Origin: Rikenellaceae bacterium DTU001
Lineage (GTDB): Bacteria; Bacteroidota; Bacteroidia; Bacteroidales; DTU049
Reading direction: 5' to 3'
Assembly (NCBI GenBank): GCA_001512885.1
Contig: LFSZ01000074.1
Span: 1-47,407, forward strand
DNA: 47,407 nucleotides
Below the pieces are notes generated by a model. It saw nothing but the letters and a program-made list of their open reading frames with translations. It was not told the origin of the DNA and made no database searches. Of the stretch, positions 16,872 through 26,947 are shown piece by piece (position 1 is the stretch's first letter; the number at the start of each line of letters is the position of its first letter). Made by a program: the position numbers and the translations under genes.

Positions 16872-19460
16872 ATGGCAAAAAAACTCACACCTCTCATGAA
16901 GCAATATTGGGAAATAAAAAGCCAATATCCAGATACAATTCTTTTATTTAGAATAGGAGATTTTTATGAAACTTTTGGTGAAGATGCGCGTATAGCATCT
17001 CAAGTACTAGGAATAGTTCTTACCAAACGTCATAGTGGTGCAGCAGCAGATGAAGATTTAGCTGGTTTTCCACATCATAGTTTAGATACATATCTACCTA
17101 GACTTGTACGCGCCGGATATAGAGTAGCTATATGTGAACAATTAGAAGATCCAAAACTTGCCAAAACTATTGTAAAAAGGGGTGTTACTGAGCTTGTAAC
17201 TCCTGGTGTAGTTTTTACTGATAATGTTTTAATGCAAAAAGAAAACAATTTTTTAGCGGCTTACTATTATGAAAAAGATCTACACGGTATAGCTCTATTA
17301 GATGTATCCACTGGTGATTTTTTTGCCACTCAAGGCGATAAAGACTTTATTAAACGTATTTTAGAATCACATCATCCTACCGAAGTTTTATTATCAAAAG
17401 AACAAAAAGAATATTTCTTAGATGATTTGGGCGATTACCCTGTGTTTACTTTTGACTCTTGGATCTTTCAATATGATTTTGCACGTGATAAGCTGATAGA
17501 ACAATTCGAAACTGAAAACTTAAAAGGCTTTGGGCTCGAAGATATGCCATTAGCTCAGATTTGTGCAGGTGTATCTCTATATTATGTGAGTAGCACTCAA
17601 CAGAGACAATTATCTAATATTACTTCTATTAGTCGTATTGATAATAATGATTATATGTGGTTAGATAATTTTACAATCAAAAATTTAGAATTATTGGAAC
17701 CTCTACATAATGAAGGTATTTCTTTTCGCAAAATTATAGATCACTGTGTTACACCTATGGGTTCTAGATTGCTCTCGAGATGGATTATTATGCCCATTAT
17801 TGATATAAATATTATCAATTGGAGATTAAATATTGTCGATTTCTTTGTAAATAATAATGAGAAATTACAACTTATAAGAGAAAATCTTAGCTCTATTGGT
17901 GATATCGAACGAATGGTTGGTAGATTAGCAAGTCAAAAGATAAATCCTAAAGAGTTATTACAATTAGCTAATGCTATCGATGTAGCATTTAATATTCAAA
18001 AAATATTAGATGATGTGCCTGATTTTTTTAATAATAAAAAAAAGATAGATCACAAACTAATAAATATCGTAAACAAAATTAGAAATACTATTGTAGAAGA
18101 ACCTCCTGCTTCTATACAGAAAGGCGATTGTATTAAAGATGGTATTAATGTCGAATTAGACGAATTGAGAAATATTAAAAATCATAGCAAAGAGATTTTA
18201 AAGGAAATACTACAAAGAGAAATTAAAAATACTGGTATTGCAAGTCTAAAGATTGGCTTTAATAATATTTTTGGTTATTATTTCGAAGTTACAAATCCGC
18301 ATAAAAATAAAGTACCCGCCTCTTGGGTTCGCAAACAAACATTAACGCAAGCTGAAAGATATACTACCGAAGAATTAAAAACTTATGAAGATAAAATCAT
18401 AAGTGCAGAAACCAGAATTATGCAGTTAGAATTAGAAGAATATGATATACTATTAGATGGGCTAATACCTTACTGCAGAGACTTATTATACGCTGGACAT
18501 CTAATAGCAGAGTTGGATGTATTAACTAATTTTGCTCATATAGCAATAATAAATGATTATAAAAGGCCTGTTTTAACGGATGATTTAATCATAGATATTG
18601 ATCAAGGTAGACATCCAGTGATAGAAAAAATGCTAAAAGCTGGTGAGAGATATATACCTAATGATTTGTATTTAGATACTAATAATCAACAAATAATAGT
18701 ATTGACAGGTCCTAATATGGCTGGTAAAAGTGCATTTCTTCGTCAAACAGCGCTAATAGTAATAATGGCCCAAATGGGTAGCTTCGTACCTGCCAATAAA
18801 GCAATTATAGGTATTGTTGATAAACTATTTACTAGAGTAGGTGCTAGTGACAATATATCTTTAGGTGAATCTACATTTATGATGGAAATGAATGAAACTG
18901 CTAGTATTTTAAATAATTTGTCCGAACGAAGTTTGATATTACTAGATGAAATAGGACGTGGCACTAGCACTTTTGATGGTATATCTATAGCTATGGCTAT
19001 CATCGAATATCTGCATAATCACCCATATTATAGACCTAAAACTATCTTTGCTACTCATTATCATGAATTAAATGAAGTCGCTAATTATTTAGAAAGAGTA
19101 AAAAATTTTCATTTCAGTGTTAAAGAGATTGATAATAAAATAATTTTTTTGAGAAAATTAGAAGAAGGTGGTACTGAACATAGCTTTGGCATACATGTAG
19201 CTCGCATGGCTGGTATCCCTAATATTGTAGTAAATAGAGCTAATAACATTCTAAAACAATTAGAGGCTGACAGAGAAAATAATAAATGGGAAGAAAAACC
19301 ATTAAATAAAGGCATACAGCTTAGTCTGTTCCAATTAGATGATCCATTATTAGAAGAACTAAGACAAATGATTCTATCATTAGATTTAGATCAATTGACA
19401 CCATTAGAAGCTCTAATGCAACTAAATTTAATAAAATCAAAACTGAAATCTAGTAAATAA
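16872..19460 (+). CDS. mutS: DNA mismatch repair protein MutS
   Basis: MutS recognises mismatches and starts MutL-dependent repair. The mismatch-reading F-x-E motif is in GDFYETFGEDA (Phe31, Glu33). The connector, lever and clamp domains follow. The ABC-type ATPase has Walker A GPNMAGKS at 613-620, ABC signature region DNISLGESTFMMEM, Walker B LILLDEIGRGTSTFDG and the switch motif ATHYHEL. A short C-terminal tail (LTPLEALMQLNLIKSKL) corresponds to the tetramerisation/beta-clamp region. At 862 residues it is a standard MutS1. It stands alone between the IS element and a convergent operon. Confidence 0.98.
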   Translation: MAKKLTPLMKQYWEIKSQYPDTILLFRIGDFYETFGEDARIASQVLGIVLTKRHSGAAADEDLAGFPHHSLDTYLPRLVRAGYRVAICEQLEDPKLAKTIVKRGVTELVTPGVVFTDNVLMQKENNFLAAYYYEKDLHGIALLDVSTGDFFATQGDKDFIKRILESHHPTEVLLSKEQKEYFLDDLGDYPVFTFDSWIFQYDFARDKLIEQFETENLKGFGLEDMPLAQICAGVSLYYVSSTQQRQLSNITSISRIDNNDYMWLDNFTIKNLELLEPLHNEGISFRKIIDHCVTPMGSRLLSRWIIMPIIDINIINWRLNIVDFFVNNNEKLQLIRENLSSIGDIERMVGRLASQKINPKELLQLANAIDVAFNIQKILDDVPDFFNNKKKIDHKLINIVNKIRNTIVEEPPASIQKGDCIKDGINVELDELRNIKNHSKEILKEILQREIKNTGIASLKIGFNNIFGYYFEVTNPHKNKVPASWVRKQTLTQAERYTTEELKTYEDKIISAETRIMQLELEEYDILLDGLIPYCRDLLYAGHLIAELDVLTNFAHIAIINDYKRPVLTDDLIIDIDQGRHPVIEKMLKAGERYIPNDLYLDTNNQQIIVLTGPNMAGKSAFLRQTALIVIMAQMGSFVPANKAIIGIVDKLFTRVGASDNISLGESTFMMEMNETASILNNLSERSLILLDEIGRGTSTFDGISIAMAIIEYLHNHPYYRPKTIFATHYHELNEVANYLERVKNFHFSVKEIDNKIIFLRKLEEGGTEHSFGIHVARMAGIPNIVVNRANNILKQLEADRENNKWEEKPLNKGIQLSLFQLDDPLLEELRQMILSLDLDQLTPLEALMQLNLIKSKLKSSK

Positions 19461-19553
19461 TAGCTATTACAAAATCAATAATGAACAAACTAATAATAAA
19501 ATCAAATATAGGTTTTAAATATCATTATACATATCAATTAATAAAATGTTAAT

Positions 19554-20453
19554 TTATTGAACTGTAATATAAGGTAAAACTAAGTGATAAATACTATCAT
19601 TTACTGATTTTAAATTTTTTAGTTCCTCAATAGATTTATAATTACCATGATTTTGTTTATAATTATAAATAGAAATGGCTAAATTATACCCTATATAAGG
19701 ATGCTTAGCCATTTCTTTGATATTAGCATTATTGATATTAATTTTTTTAATCAAATATGGATTAATGGTTAAATAAGGTTTCAGTGTTTCTATTAGAGAA
19801 TCATTAAATCCATAAATCATTTTTAATTGATCATAATCAATAAATCCACCTAATTTATTTTTTAACTCTAAAATTTTTTTTGCCCTATATTTGCCAATGC
19901 CGGGTATTTTAATTAAATCAATGCTATCTGCTGCATTTAGCTCTATTTGAACTTTTGCTTTATCCGTTTTTTTAGTAGTTTTGACATTAGAATACGTAAT
20001 AGTATCTGGCAGTAATATATAAGGTGCTAAAACTGCAAATATATCATCATCTACAAAATATAATTTAAGTAAATCATTTTTTGTCTTAAAAGTAGCTCCT
20101 TTGCTTCTATAATTAATAAAAGTTTGAGTTTGTTTATCTGTAAATCCTAATTTTTTAAAATCATTAGCACTAATAGTATTCGGATCAAAAGGAAATGGAT
20201 TTATTGAATTTACTCCCCAAGTTTTATAATTAGTTTGAAAAAGAGAATCTCTACTTGCTAATGCTAAAATCCTATTATTTTGTAATAAAATTGATATACT
20301 GTCTAAATCATCAAAATTTAAGGCAGTAGGTTTATAATGATTTTTTAATGTATAAGGTAGTAAGGATATGAAAAAAATCAAAATTGCTAATAAAAATATT
20401 CCTCTCCATTCTGAGATAGATAAATGAAAAAATTTGAACCAAAAATTTTTCAT
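19554..20453 (-). CDS. Membrane-anchored helix-hairpin-helix (ComEA-like) protein
   Basis: The product has 299 residues with one N-terminal membrane helix at about 17-35, then a largely extracytoplasmic part with three helix-hairpin-helix units. The clearest is LIKIPGIGKYRAKKILELK; another begins ININNANIKEMAKHPYIGYNLA. HhH domains bind DNA without sequence specificity, and ComEA-type proteins pull DNA through the envelope during natural transformation. This Bacteroidetes form is longer than classical ComEA and its role is not established. The start codon overlaps the stop of the upstream gene by 4 bases (ATGA), pointing to translational coupling. Confidence 0.82.
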   Translation of the reverse strand: MKNFWFKFFHLSISEWRGIFLLAILIFFISLLPYTLKNHYKPTALNFDDLDSISILLQNNRILALASRDSLFQTNYKTWGVNSINPFPFDPNTISANDFKKLGFTDKQTQTFINYRSKGATFKTKNDLLKLYFVDDDIFAVLAPYILLPDTITYSNVKTTKKTDKAKVQIELNAADSIDLIKIPGIGKYRAKKILELKNKLGGFIDYDQLKMIYGFNDSLIETLKPYLTINPYLIKKININNANIKEMAKHPYIGYNLAISIYNYKQNHGNYKSIEELKNLKSVNDSIYHLVLPYITVQ

Positions 20454-20848
20454 AATAATAACAAAAAACTACCTCTCAATCTTTTTCTGGCACCATCACT
20501 AAATAGTACATTCAGATAATAAACGAATGTTTTGGTATTATTATGTATTGTTTCCATATCAGATTTATCACCACCCCACCTTGTAAAAGGGTCGGTAGAG
20601 TAAAAGACTTCCTGTCCATTCAAACCATATATTCTCAATTCATAAGAAACAATGGGATAATTATAAGATATAAAAGGATAAAAATAATCATTTATCCCGT
20701 CACCATTGGGAGTAAAAGCATTTGGCATAATAACTAGTGGTTCTGAATAATCAGGATTAAAATCTATAGTATCTGTGATTGTCTGAGCATTGCACATTAC
20801 TATTGAAACTGAAAAGATAATTATTAATATAGAAAAAATTTTTTTCAT
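20450..20848 (-). CDS. Stand-alone CHU_C (type B T9SS sorting domain) protein
   Basis: The protein has a signal peptide (1-21, ending CNAQ) followed almost directly by a single gliding-motility-associated C-terminal domain, with the hallmark PNAFTPNGDGINDYF, then ELRIYGLNGQEVF and RWGG. Normally this domain sits at the end of large type IX secretion cargo and directs export. Here there is almost no cargo, only about 20 residues between signal and domain, and 132 residues in total. It may be a remnant, a small surface peptide, or an adaptor. It is coupled to the HhH gene downstream. Known: the family is a type B T9SS signal. Inferred: this protein crosses the outer membrane. Confidence 0.82.
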   Translation of the reverse strand: MKKIFSILIIIFSVSIVMCNAQTITDTIDFNPDYSEPLVIMPNAFTPNGDGINDYFYPFISYNYPIVSYELRIYGLNGQEVFYSTDPFTRWGGDKSDMETIHNNTKTFVYYLNVLFSDGARKRLRGSFLLLL

Positions 20849-20868
20849 TTCTTGTTTTTTATTTTTAC

Positions 20869-20876
20869 AAAATTAA
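20869..20876 (-). promoter_or_regulatory. -7 promoter box for the CHU_C/HhH gene pair
   Basis: TAATTTTG on the minus strand ends 20 bases before the start codon at 20848, in the gap after nadC. Confidence 0.6.
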
Positions 20877-20901
20877 TTATTTTTTCTCATTTCAAAATAA
20901 A

Positions 20902-21753
20902 CTAAGTACCTTTTATTACTTTTAAGCTTAGATCTATGCTACCATAGTGATGAGTCATGTAACCACTCGAAATATAATCTACACCAGTTTCTGCATAAAC
21001 TTTTATATTTTTAAGGGTTATACCACCGCTGACTTCTAATTCTTTTTTCCCATTTACAATAGATACAGCTAATTTTACATCATCTACACTGAAATTATCT
21101 AACATAATACGTAATACTGAATCATAATTTAATATTTCTTTTACATCATCAATATTGCGTGCTTCGACTTCGATGGGTAATTTTAAATTATTTTTTGATA
21201 AATATATTTCTACTTTTTTAATAGCTTGTGATATGCCACCAGCGAAGTCTATATGATTGTCCTTTATTAATATCATATCATCTAAACCGAAACGATGATT
21301 GTACCCACCTCCTAATCTCACTGCTTCTTTTTCGAGTGTTCTGAGTAATGGAGTGGTTTTTCGTGTATCTAATAATTTAGCTCGTGTATGTGATATCTGA
21401 TCTACCATTGCTCTAGTAGTAGTAGCTATGCCAGACATCCTTTGCATAAAATTAAGTAAAACCCTTTCTATAGATAGTATTGATAGTTGTTTGCCATAAA
21501 GCATGAAAATAATATCTCCAGCTACTATAGCATCACCATCTGATTTTAATAGTTTTATTGAAATATTCGGATCATAGTAATGGATTAACCGCTTGGCAAA
21601 TGATATGCCTGCTATTACTCCATTTTCTTTGGCATACAAAGCTGTATTGCCCACAGCTTGTGGATCTATGATGGCTATAGATGTATGATCGCCATCACCT
21701 ATATCCTCTATTAAAGCCCATTTGATTATATCATCTATAGATAATCTATTCAT
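20902..21753 (-). CDS. nadC: Nicotinate-nucleotide pyrophosphorylase (carboxylating)
   Basis: NadC converts quinolinate and PRPP to nicotinate mononucleotide, CO2 and pyrophosphate in de novo NAD synthesis. Substrate-binding residues are visible: DTRKTTP (129-135), Glu141-Lys142 with Arg146, GGGYNHR (148-154) and KDNH (164-167). The alpha/beta barrel ends with EVSGGITLKNI and GVDYISSG. At 283 residues it has the normal length. It lies 23 bases after the omega-amidase gene and is probably co-transcribed with it. nadA and nadB are not in the window. Confidence 0.97.
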   Translation of the reverse strand: MNRLSIDDIIKWALIEDIGDGDHTSIAIIDPQAVGNTALYAKENGVIAGISFAKRLIHYYDPNISIKLLKSDGDAIVAGDIIFMLYGKQLSILSIERVLLNFMQRMSGIATTTRAMVDQISHTRAKLLDTRKTTPLLRTLEKEAVRLGGGYNHRFGLDDMILIKDNHIDFAGGISQAIKKVEIYLSKNNLKLPIEVEARNIDDVKEILNYDSVLRIMLDNFSVDDVKLAVSIVNGKKELEVSGGITLKNIKVYAETGVDYISSGYMTHHYGSIDLSLKVIKGT

Positions 21754-21776
21754 TTTTTTGATTTTTATATTTTTTT

Positions 21777-22568
21777 TTAAATTTTAAAGTTATCCCAATC
21801 AGAAGAGAACGGAAGCTTTTCTCTTATTTTTGTTAAGTGATCATAATAAGTATTTACGATAAAAATATTTTCATCTTGTTTAGCCTCCAAAACCACGCTA
21901 CCAGCAGGATCTATACACATAGTACCCCCAGAGTATTCAAATCCATTTCCATCTTTTCCTACACGATTAACTCCTATTACATAAGCTTGATTTTCAATAG
22001 CTCTAGCTATTAGTAGATGCTTCCAATGGTAATATCGTTTAGTAGGCCAGTTAGATACATATACTAAAATATCGTAATCAAACTTATTATCTGTCTTTTT
22101 GTTTCTATTCCATACTGGGAAACGTATATCATAACATATATAGGGACGTATTTCCCATCCTTGATAAGAAATAGTAATTGTATTGCTGCCTCGAGTGAAA
22201 TATATATTCTCATCAGCTAAGGAAAATAAATGTGCTTTATCATACTTAAAAATTTCTCCATCCGCAGAAAACCATATAAATCTATTATAAAGTTTGCCAT
22301 TCTCTTGTATCATAAAGCTACCACAAATAGCCAATTGATATTTTTTTGCCATAGATAATAATCTATCTATCATAAAACTATCCATAGTTTGGGCTATTTC
22401 TGGATTTTTAGTAGCATAAGCAGTAGTACACACTTCGGGACAAACTAATATATCTGCATCAAAAGATTTAGATTTTTTAATTACAGTTTCTATATTTTTT
22501 AGATTACCATCTATATCCATCCATAATGTATTAGCTTGATACAAGCTCCATATTAGATTTTTTTTCAT
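21777..22568 (-). CDS. Carbon-nitrogen hydrolase, omega-amidase (YafV/Nit2-like)
   Basis: This cytoplasmic nitrilase-superfamily enzyme has the Glu-Lys-Cys triad: Glu45 (CPEVCTTAY), Lys111 (YDKAHLF) and Cys145 (YICYDIRFP). The sequence around the cysteine and the 263-residue length fit omega-amidases, which hydrolyse 2-oxoglutaramate or 2-oxosuccinamate formed by glutamine and asparagine transaminases, and close methylthio-ketoacid salvage. Substrate assignment is by family resemblance. It precedes nadC in the same direction; the 139-base gap to secDF upstream holds no clear promoter box. Confidence 0.88.
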   Translation of the reverse strand: MKKNLIWSLYQANTLWMDIDGNLKNIETVIKKSKSFDADILVCPEVCTTAYATKNPEIAQTMDSFMIDRLLSMAKKYQLAICGSFMIQENGKLYNRFIWFSADGEIFKYDKAHLFSLADENIYFTRGSNTITISYQGWEIRPYICYDIRFPVWNRNKKTDNKFDYDILVYVSNWPTKRYYHWKHLLIARAIENQAYVIGVNRVGKDGNGFEYSGGTMCIDPAGSVVLEAKQDENIFIVNTYYDHLTKIREKLPFSSDWDNFKI

Positions 22569-22707
22569 TATTTTTTTAATTTTTTAAATATAATTTAATT
22601 AATTAACATTACTCAATTTATATGAGAATAATTTATAAAAAATTTTGTTAAATAAATAAAGTTCTTAGTAATAAATGATTCTCAGGCTCAATTATCTGAA
22701 AATATTA

Positions 22708-25700
22708 TTATTTCTTTTCGATTTTTTTAGATTTCTTGCCACCATCCATTATTAGCCAAGCTACAGAAGAAGCGATGAAAATAGATGAATAAGTACCTAT
22801 TATTACACCTAAAATCATAGCAAAAGTAAAGCCTTGTATCACTTCGCTACCAAGTAAAAAGATTGCCAAAAGTACTACAATAGTTGTACCAGCAGTATTT
22901 ATGGTACGAGATAGAGTAGCATTAATTGCTTCGTTCATATTTTGCTTTAATGGTCGTTTAGGAAACAGTATATTATATTCTCGTATTCTATCAAAAATTA
23001 CAACAGTATCATTAATAGAATAACCAATAAGTGTAAGAATTGCAGCTAAGAAATTTTGATCTATTTCGAGATTAAAAGGTAAAATACCATAGAAGATGCT
23101 AAAAAATCCTATCACTATGAAAGCATCATGAAATAATGCTACTGTAGCTCCAAGGCTATATTGCCATTTTTTGAATCTGATCATTATATATATAAACATT
23201 GCTAAGAGAGCTATGGCTATAGAGATAAAGGCAGAACGTTGAATATCCTTAGCTATTGATGGACCTACATTCTGTGAACTCATTATACCTATTACTTTAT
23301 TTGGATTATCAGTAGAAAAATCTTCAAAAGAAACAGGATTTTTATAAAATTCTTTTACCCCATCATAAAGTGCTTTTTCTATAATAGCTCCTACATTTCT
23401 TGATGTATCCTCGAGCATATATTTAGTTACTATACGGACCTGATTGTTATTGCCATAAATTTTTACTTCTGGTACTTCATTTAAAACTTTAAAAAGAGAA
23501 GATTGCACTTCGGTAGCTTTTACGGGTTGGTCAAAACGTATCACATAAGCGCGACCACCAGAGTAATCGATGCCTAATTGTAATCCCTTAGTTGATAGAG
23601 ATACTATAGAAGCCAAAATAACAATACCAGAAATTATAAAAAATGTTTTGTACTTAGTGATAAAATCTATTTTAGTATTAGCTAAGAAATTTTCTGAAAA
23701 TTTATGATAAAAAGTAACATTTTTGCCCTTATCTAGTAATAATTCAATAAACAATCTAGTAACAAATATCGCAGTAAATAAAGAAGTCAAAATACCAATC
23801 ACAAGTGTGGTAGCGAAACCTTGTACAGGTCCCATCCCGAATATCAATAAGACTACACCTGCTATTATGGTAGTAACATTGCCGTCTATAATAGCTGAAT
23901 AAGAGTTTTTATAACCATCTTTGATAGCTAGCCGTAGCCCTTTGCCAGCCCTTACTTCTTCTTTTATGCGTTCATTAATTATTACATTCGCATCTACGGC
24001 CATACCAAGTGTTAAAACTATACCCGCAATACCTGGCAGTGTCAAAGTGGCACCGATAGAAGCTAACACACCAAAAAGTATAATCAAGTTTAGCAATAAA
24101 GCTATACTAGCACCTATACCAGCAGTACCATAGAATGTTATCATATAGATTATTACTAAAATAAAAGCTATTAAAAAAGCAATCATAGTAGATTTAATAG
24201 CTTCTGAGCCTAATGATGGCCCCACTACATTTTCTTCTATTATACGAGCTGGAGCGGGTAATTTACCAGCATTTAATACAGTAGCTAGATCTTGAGCTTC
24301 CTCTATAGTAAAATTACCTGATATTTGTGATCTATCATTTGGTATTTCAGATTGTACGACAGGATAAGAATACACTAGATTATCTAAGACGATAGCTATA
24401 CTTCTACCAATATTTTTAGCAGTTAGATCCTTCCATATTTTAGCCCCTTCAGAGTTCATTTGCATATCTACTATTACATTACCATATTGATCTACGTCTT
24501 GCCGAGCATTTACTATCACATCACCTTCTAAAGGAGCTTTATTAGTCAAAGGATTTACTTTTAAGGCAATTAATTCATAGACATTCCTCGTATTAGCAAT
24601 AGGTTTAGCACTCCATAAAAACTTAACATCTCTGAAAAGATCTTGAGTCAAACGAAAATATTCATTGATTTTTGCTGTATCCTTAGCGTATGCATAACCA
24701 ATTAGAGGTCCTTCGCCATAAAATTGTTGATTACCTTCTTGTCTTATATTAATAGTTAGATAAGCAAAAAGTGGATTTTCTTTTTTGTATTGTTCGAATT
24801 CAATATCTTCAGGGGTTTCTCCGAGAGGTTTGGTTTCTAATGCTTTTAGTTGTTGTGCTAGTTTACTAGTATCTTTTAAAGTATCTTTTTTGGGTTTAGA
24901 TTCTACAATAGTCGCTGTGTCTTCGACAAAAAGAAGAGAATCTTGAGATTTGAGCATTTGAGCCAATCGTTTATTAGCTTGTTCGAGCCTGGGAGCTATC
25001 TCAGTCAGATTCCAAGTTTCCCAAAACTCTAATTTGGCAGTTGTTTGCAAAATACTTCTTACACGATTAGGATTATCTACACCAGGCAATTCTATCAGTA
25101 TACGACTTTGCCCCACTAATTTTTGAATATTAGGTTGAGTGACGCCAAATTTATCTATACGTTTACGTATAACAATAAAAGTATTGTCAAAAGCAGATTT
25201 TATCTCTCGTTTTAGATAATTTATTACATCCTGATCAGTAGAATTTACATTTAAATAATCACTAGTTTCGCGAGATAAAAAATATGTAACAAGTGGCTGA
25301 TTAGGATCTATTTTTTTTATTTCTTCTACAAATAAATCTACAAAAGACACATTACTGGCTACTTTTCTTTCTTGAGCTCTTTTTAGAGCTTCTTCGAGTT
25401 TGGGATCATTCTTTTTAGCAGCTAATGCCCTTATAATAGCAGCATCATCTACTTCGATTGTAAGATTCATCCCTCCTTTTAAATCCAGACCTAATTGCAG
25501 TTCTTTTTCTTTACATTCAGCATAAGTGTACTTTTTTATAAGTATATTATACACTTTTACATCCATCATAGAGTCTAGATATTGACTTTGTTTTTCGCGA
25601 GCGATAGAATCTAATAACATCATCATTTTAATAGAATCGCCCATAGCTAATTTCTCAGCTTCTTTATATGTAGCTTCGGAATAAGCAAATTCTTTAGCTT

Positions 25701-25800
25701 TGTTCTCTACTTTTCGCGTACAGAGTGTAAACGATAATGAAAATATCGAAGCTAATAAAAATAGGATTACAAAAAACCAAACAGTACCTTTTAAACGCAT
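22708..25800 (-). CDS. secDF: Fused protein translocase subunit SecDF
   Basis: SecD and SecF are joined in one 1030-residue polypeptide, as is usual in Bacteroidetes. SecDF uses the proton gradient to pull proteins out of the SecYEG channel. An N-terminal helix is followed by a large periplasmic P1 domain that contains LGLDLKGGMNLTIEVD and the region GQSRILIELPGVDNPNRV. A proline-rich, charged insertion of about 60 residues (about 285-345) follows. The SecD membrane half has GIAGIVLTLGMAVDANVIINER, and the SecF half starts near 725 with LQLGIDYSGG and contains GYSINDTVVIFDRIRE. It is transcribed divergently from the tmRNA. Confidence 0.97.
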   Translation of the reverse strand: MRLKGTVWFFVILFLLASIFSLSFTLCTRKVENKAKEFAYSEATYKEAEKLAMGDSIKMMMLLDSIAREKQSQYLDSMMDVKVYNILIKKYTYAECKEKELQLGLDLKGGMNLTIEVDDAAIIRALAAKKNDPKLEEALKRAQERKVASNVSFVDLFVEEIKKIDPNQPLVTYFLSRETSDYLNVNSTDQDVINYLKREIKSAFDNTFIVIRKRIDKFGVTQPNIQKLVGQSRILIELPGVDNPNRVRSILQTTAKLEFWETWNLTEIAPRLEQANKRLAQMLKSQDSLLFVEDTATIVESKPKKDTLKDTSKLAQQLKALETKPLGETPEDIEFEQYKKENPLFAYLTINIRQEGNQQFYGEGPLIGYAYAKDTAKINEYFRLTQDLFRDVKFLWSAKPIANTRNVYELIALKVNPLTNKAPLEGDVIVNARQDVDQYGNVIVDMQMNSEGAKIWKDLTAKNIGRSIAIVLDNLVYSYPVVQSEIPNDRSQISGNFTIEEAQDLATVLNAGKLPAPARIIEENVVGPSLGSEAIKSTMIAFLIAFILVIIYMITFYGTAGIGASIALLLNLIILFGVLASIGATLTLPGIAGIVLTLGMAVDANVIINERIKEEVRAGKGLRLAIKDGYKNSYSAIIDGNVTTIIAGVVLLIFGMGPVQGFATTLVIGILTSLFTAIFVTRLFIELLLDKGKNVTFYHKFSENFLANTKIDFITKYKTFFIISGIVILASIVSLSTKGLQLGIDYSGGRAYVIRFDQPVKATEVQSSLFKVLNEVPEVKIYGNNNQVRIVTKYMLEDTSRNVGAIIEKALYDGVKEFYKNPVSFEDFSTDNPNKVIGIMSSQNVGPSIAKDIQRSAFISIAIALLAMFIYIMIRFKKWQYSLGATVALFHDAFIVIGFFSIFYGILPFNLEIDQNFLAAILTLIGYSINDTVVIFDRIREYNILFPKRPLKQNMNEAINATLSRTINTAGTTIVVLLAIFLLGSEVIQGFTFAMILGVIIGTYSSIFIASSVAWLIMDGGKKSKKIEKK

Positions 25801-25834
25801 AATTTATTTTTTTTTAATTAACACTTTTGATTTG

Positions 25835-25842
25835 CAAAAATA
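25835..25842 (-). promoter_or_regulatory. -7 promoter box for secDF
   Basis: TATTTTTG on the minus strand ends 34 bases before the start codon at 25800. Confidence 0.5.
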
Positions 25843-25904
25843 AAAGAAATATTTTAATTATAAATAAAAAATTTAAAAAATTTTGATATATTAATTTTTT
25901 TTTG

Positions 25905-25912
25905 TAATTTTG
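25905..25912 (+). promoter_or_regulatory. -7 promoter box for ssrA
   Basis: TAATTTTG lies 17 bases before the tmRNA 5' end, inside TTTGTAATTTTGTATAA. The same 17-mer occurs at 26784-26800 before the secreted gene pair. Confidence 0.7.
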
Positions 25913-25929
25913 TATAACCTATAAATATC

Positions 25930-26297
25930 GGGGCCGGATTGGTTTCGACAGCAGGGACAGTGGATTAGCTTGCATGCCGAGGATGGGATGTGACCTCGTA
26001 AATCATCATTCCAAACAAATAAATGGCAACGATTATTCTGTTGCATTAGCTGCCTAATCTAGAGATTAGAAGCTAATTGCCTCCCCAGAAGCTGTGCTCA
26101 ATGGCGTCTGGGATAAGGTATCATAAAAATTGAGCTCACTTAGAGTGAAGCTACGACCTCTAAGTGATATATTGTAGCTTTGGAATTTGGTGGGAGCCTA
26201 TCCCCTAACCAAATTCTGAAATATAATAGATAGGCTAAGCATGTAGACAGCTATTTTGCTGACTGCTTGGACGAGGGTTCGACTCCCTCCGGCTCCA
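25930..26297 (+). ncRNA. ssrA: Transfer-messenger RNA (ssrA)
   Basis: tmRNA rescues stalled ribosomes and tags the unfinished protein for proteolysis. The tRNA-like ends pair: GGGGCCG at 25930-25936 with CGGCTCC at 26290-26296, then discriminator A, and the T-arm GGGTTCGACTCCC is intact. The 5' GGTTTCGACAG motif is typical. The tag reading frame at 26025-26057 encodes GNDYSVALAA and then TAA, with a Gly (GGC) resume codon. Pseudoknot-forming segments follow. The 3' CCA is not encoded beyond the acceptor stem. It is a one-piece tmRNA. Confidence 0.97.
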
Positions 26298-26947
26298 TTT
26301 ATTTTCAAAATAATAGTTTCTTTAACAAATTTTATCATTTGTCTGAGAGTGTTACAATGCACTCAAAATATAAAATTATATATTTTATCTGTTACACAAT
26401 ATTGAACACAATCATATTTGATATTAGGAATTCGCAGATTACTAAATAATAAATTACAAAAATCATAGTGTGAGATGTATTGCAATGTTCTACTTAATCA
26501 TATATCAGTAACCTGGTTTTTTATAACAATTTATTAAATAATATTCAATTTATAGTAAATCTTTTTAGAATTCAAGAAATATGAAAAACAAATAGTAATA
26601 GTGCAAGAGTTTAATATATGCTTTTTAATTTGAAATTTTATTTACCTTGTGAAAGTAAAAAAATTTAAATTGGGGAAATACATTATGATATATTTAACAG
26701 AGTCAACTGATTAGTATTAATATTTTTCTAATTATTATATTTCGAAATTTTTTTTATTAAATGTTATGATTATTTAAAAAATGTTTGTAATTTTGTATAA
26801 TAATTTTATGTATTTGTTTTAATGTATATTTAAATAATAGCAATTAATCGATTAATTTATTTTTTATAATTTATTTCATATTTTTTTAGATTAAATATTA
26901 TCCTAATAAATTTTAAAATAATCCCCCCCTTAAAAATATATAACATT
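26298..26947 (+). other. Gene-free region between tmRNA and secreted gene pair
   Basis: No open frame with plausible coding signs is present in these 650 AT-rich bases. They contain small inverted repeats just after the tmRNA (GAGTG/CACTC and AAAATATA/TATATTTT near 26346-26388), a promoter box at 26788-26795, and a seven-C tract at 26923-26929, 18 bases before the next start codon. Confidence 0.55.
26788..26795 (+). promoter_or_regulatory. -7 promoter box for the secreted gene pair
   Basis: TAATTTTG sits in the same 17-base context as the tmRNA promoter. It lies 152 bases before the ATG at 26948, implying a long leader that includes the C-tract. Confidence 0.5.

Noticed and set aside
26267-26449. 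Open frame overlapping the 3' end of the tmRNA
   Set aside because: Its first part is the conserved tRNA-like end of ssrA; the rest shows no coding signature.
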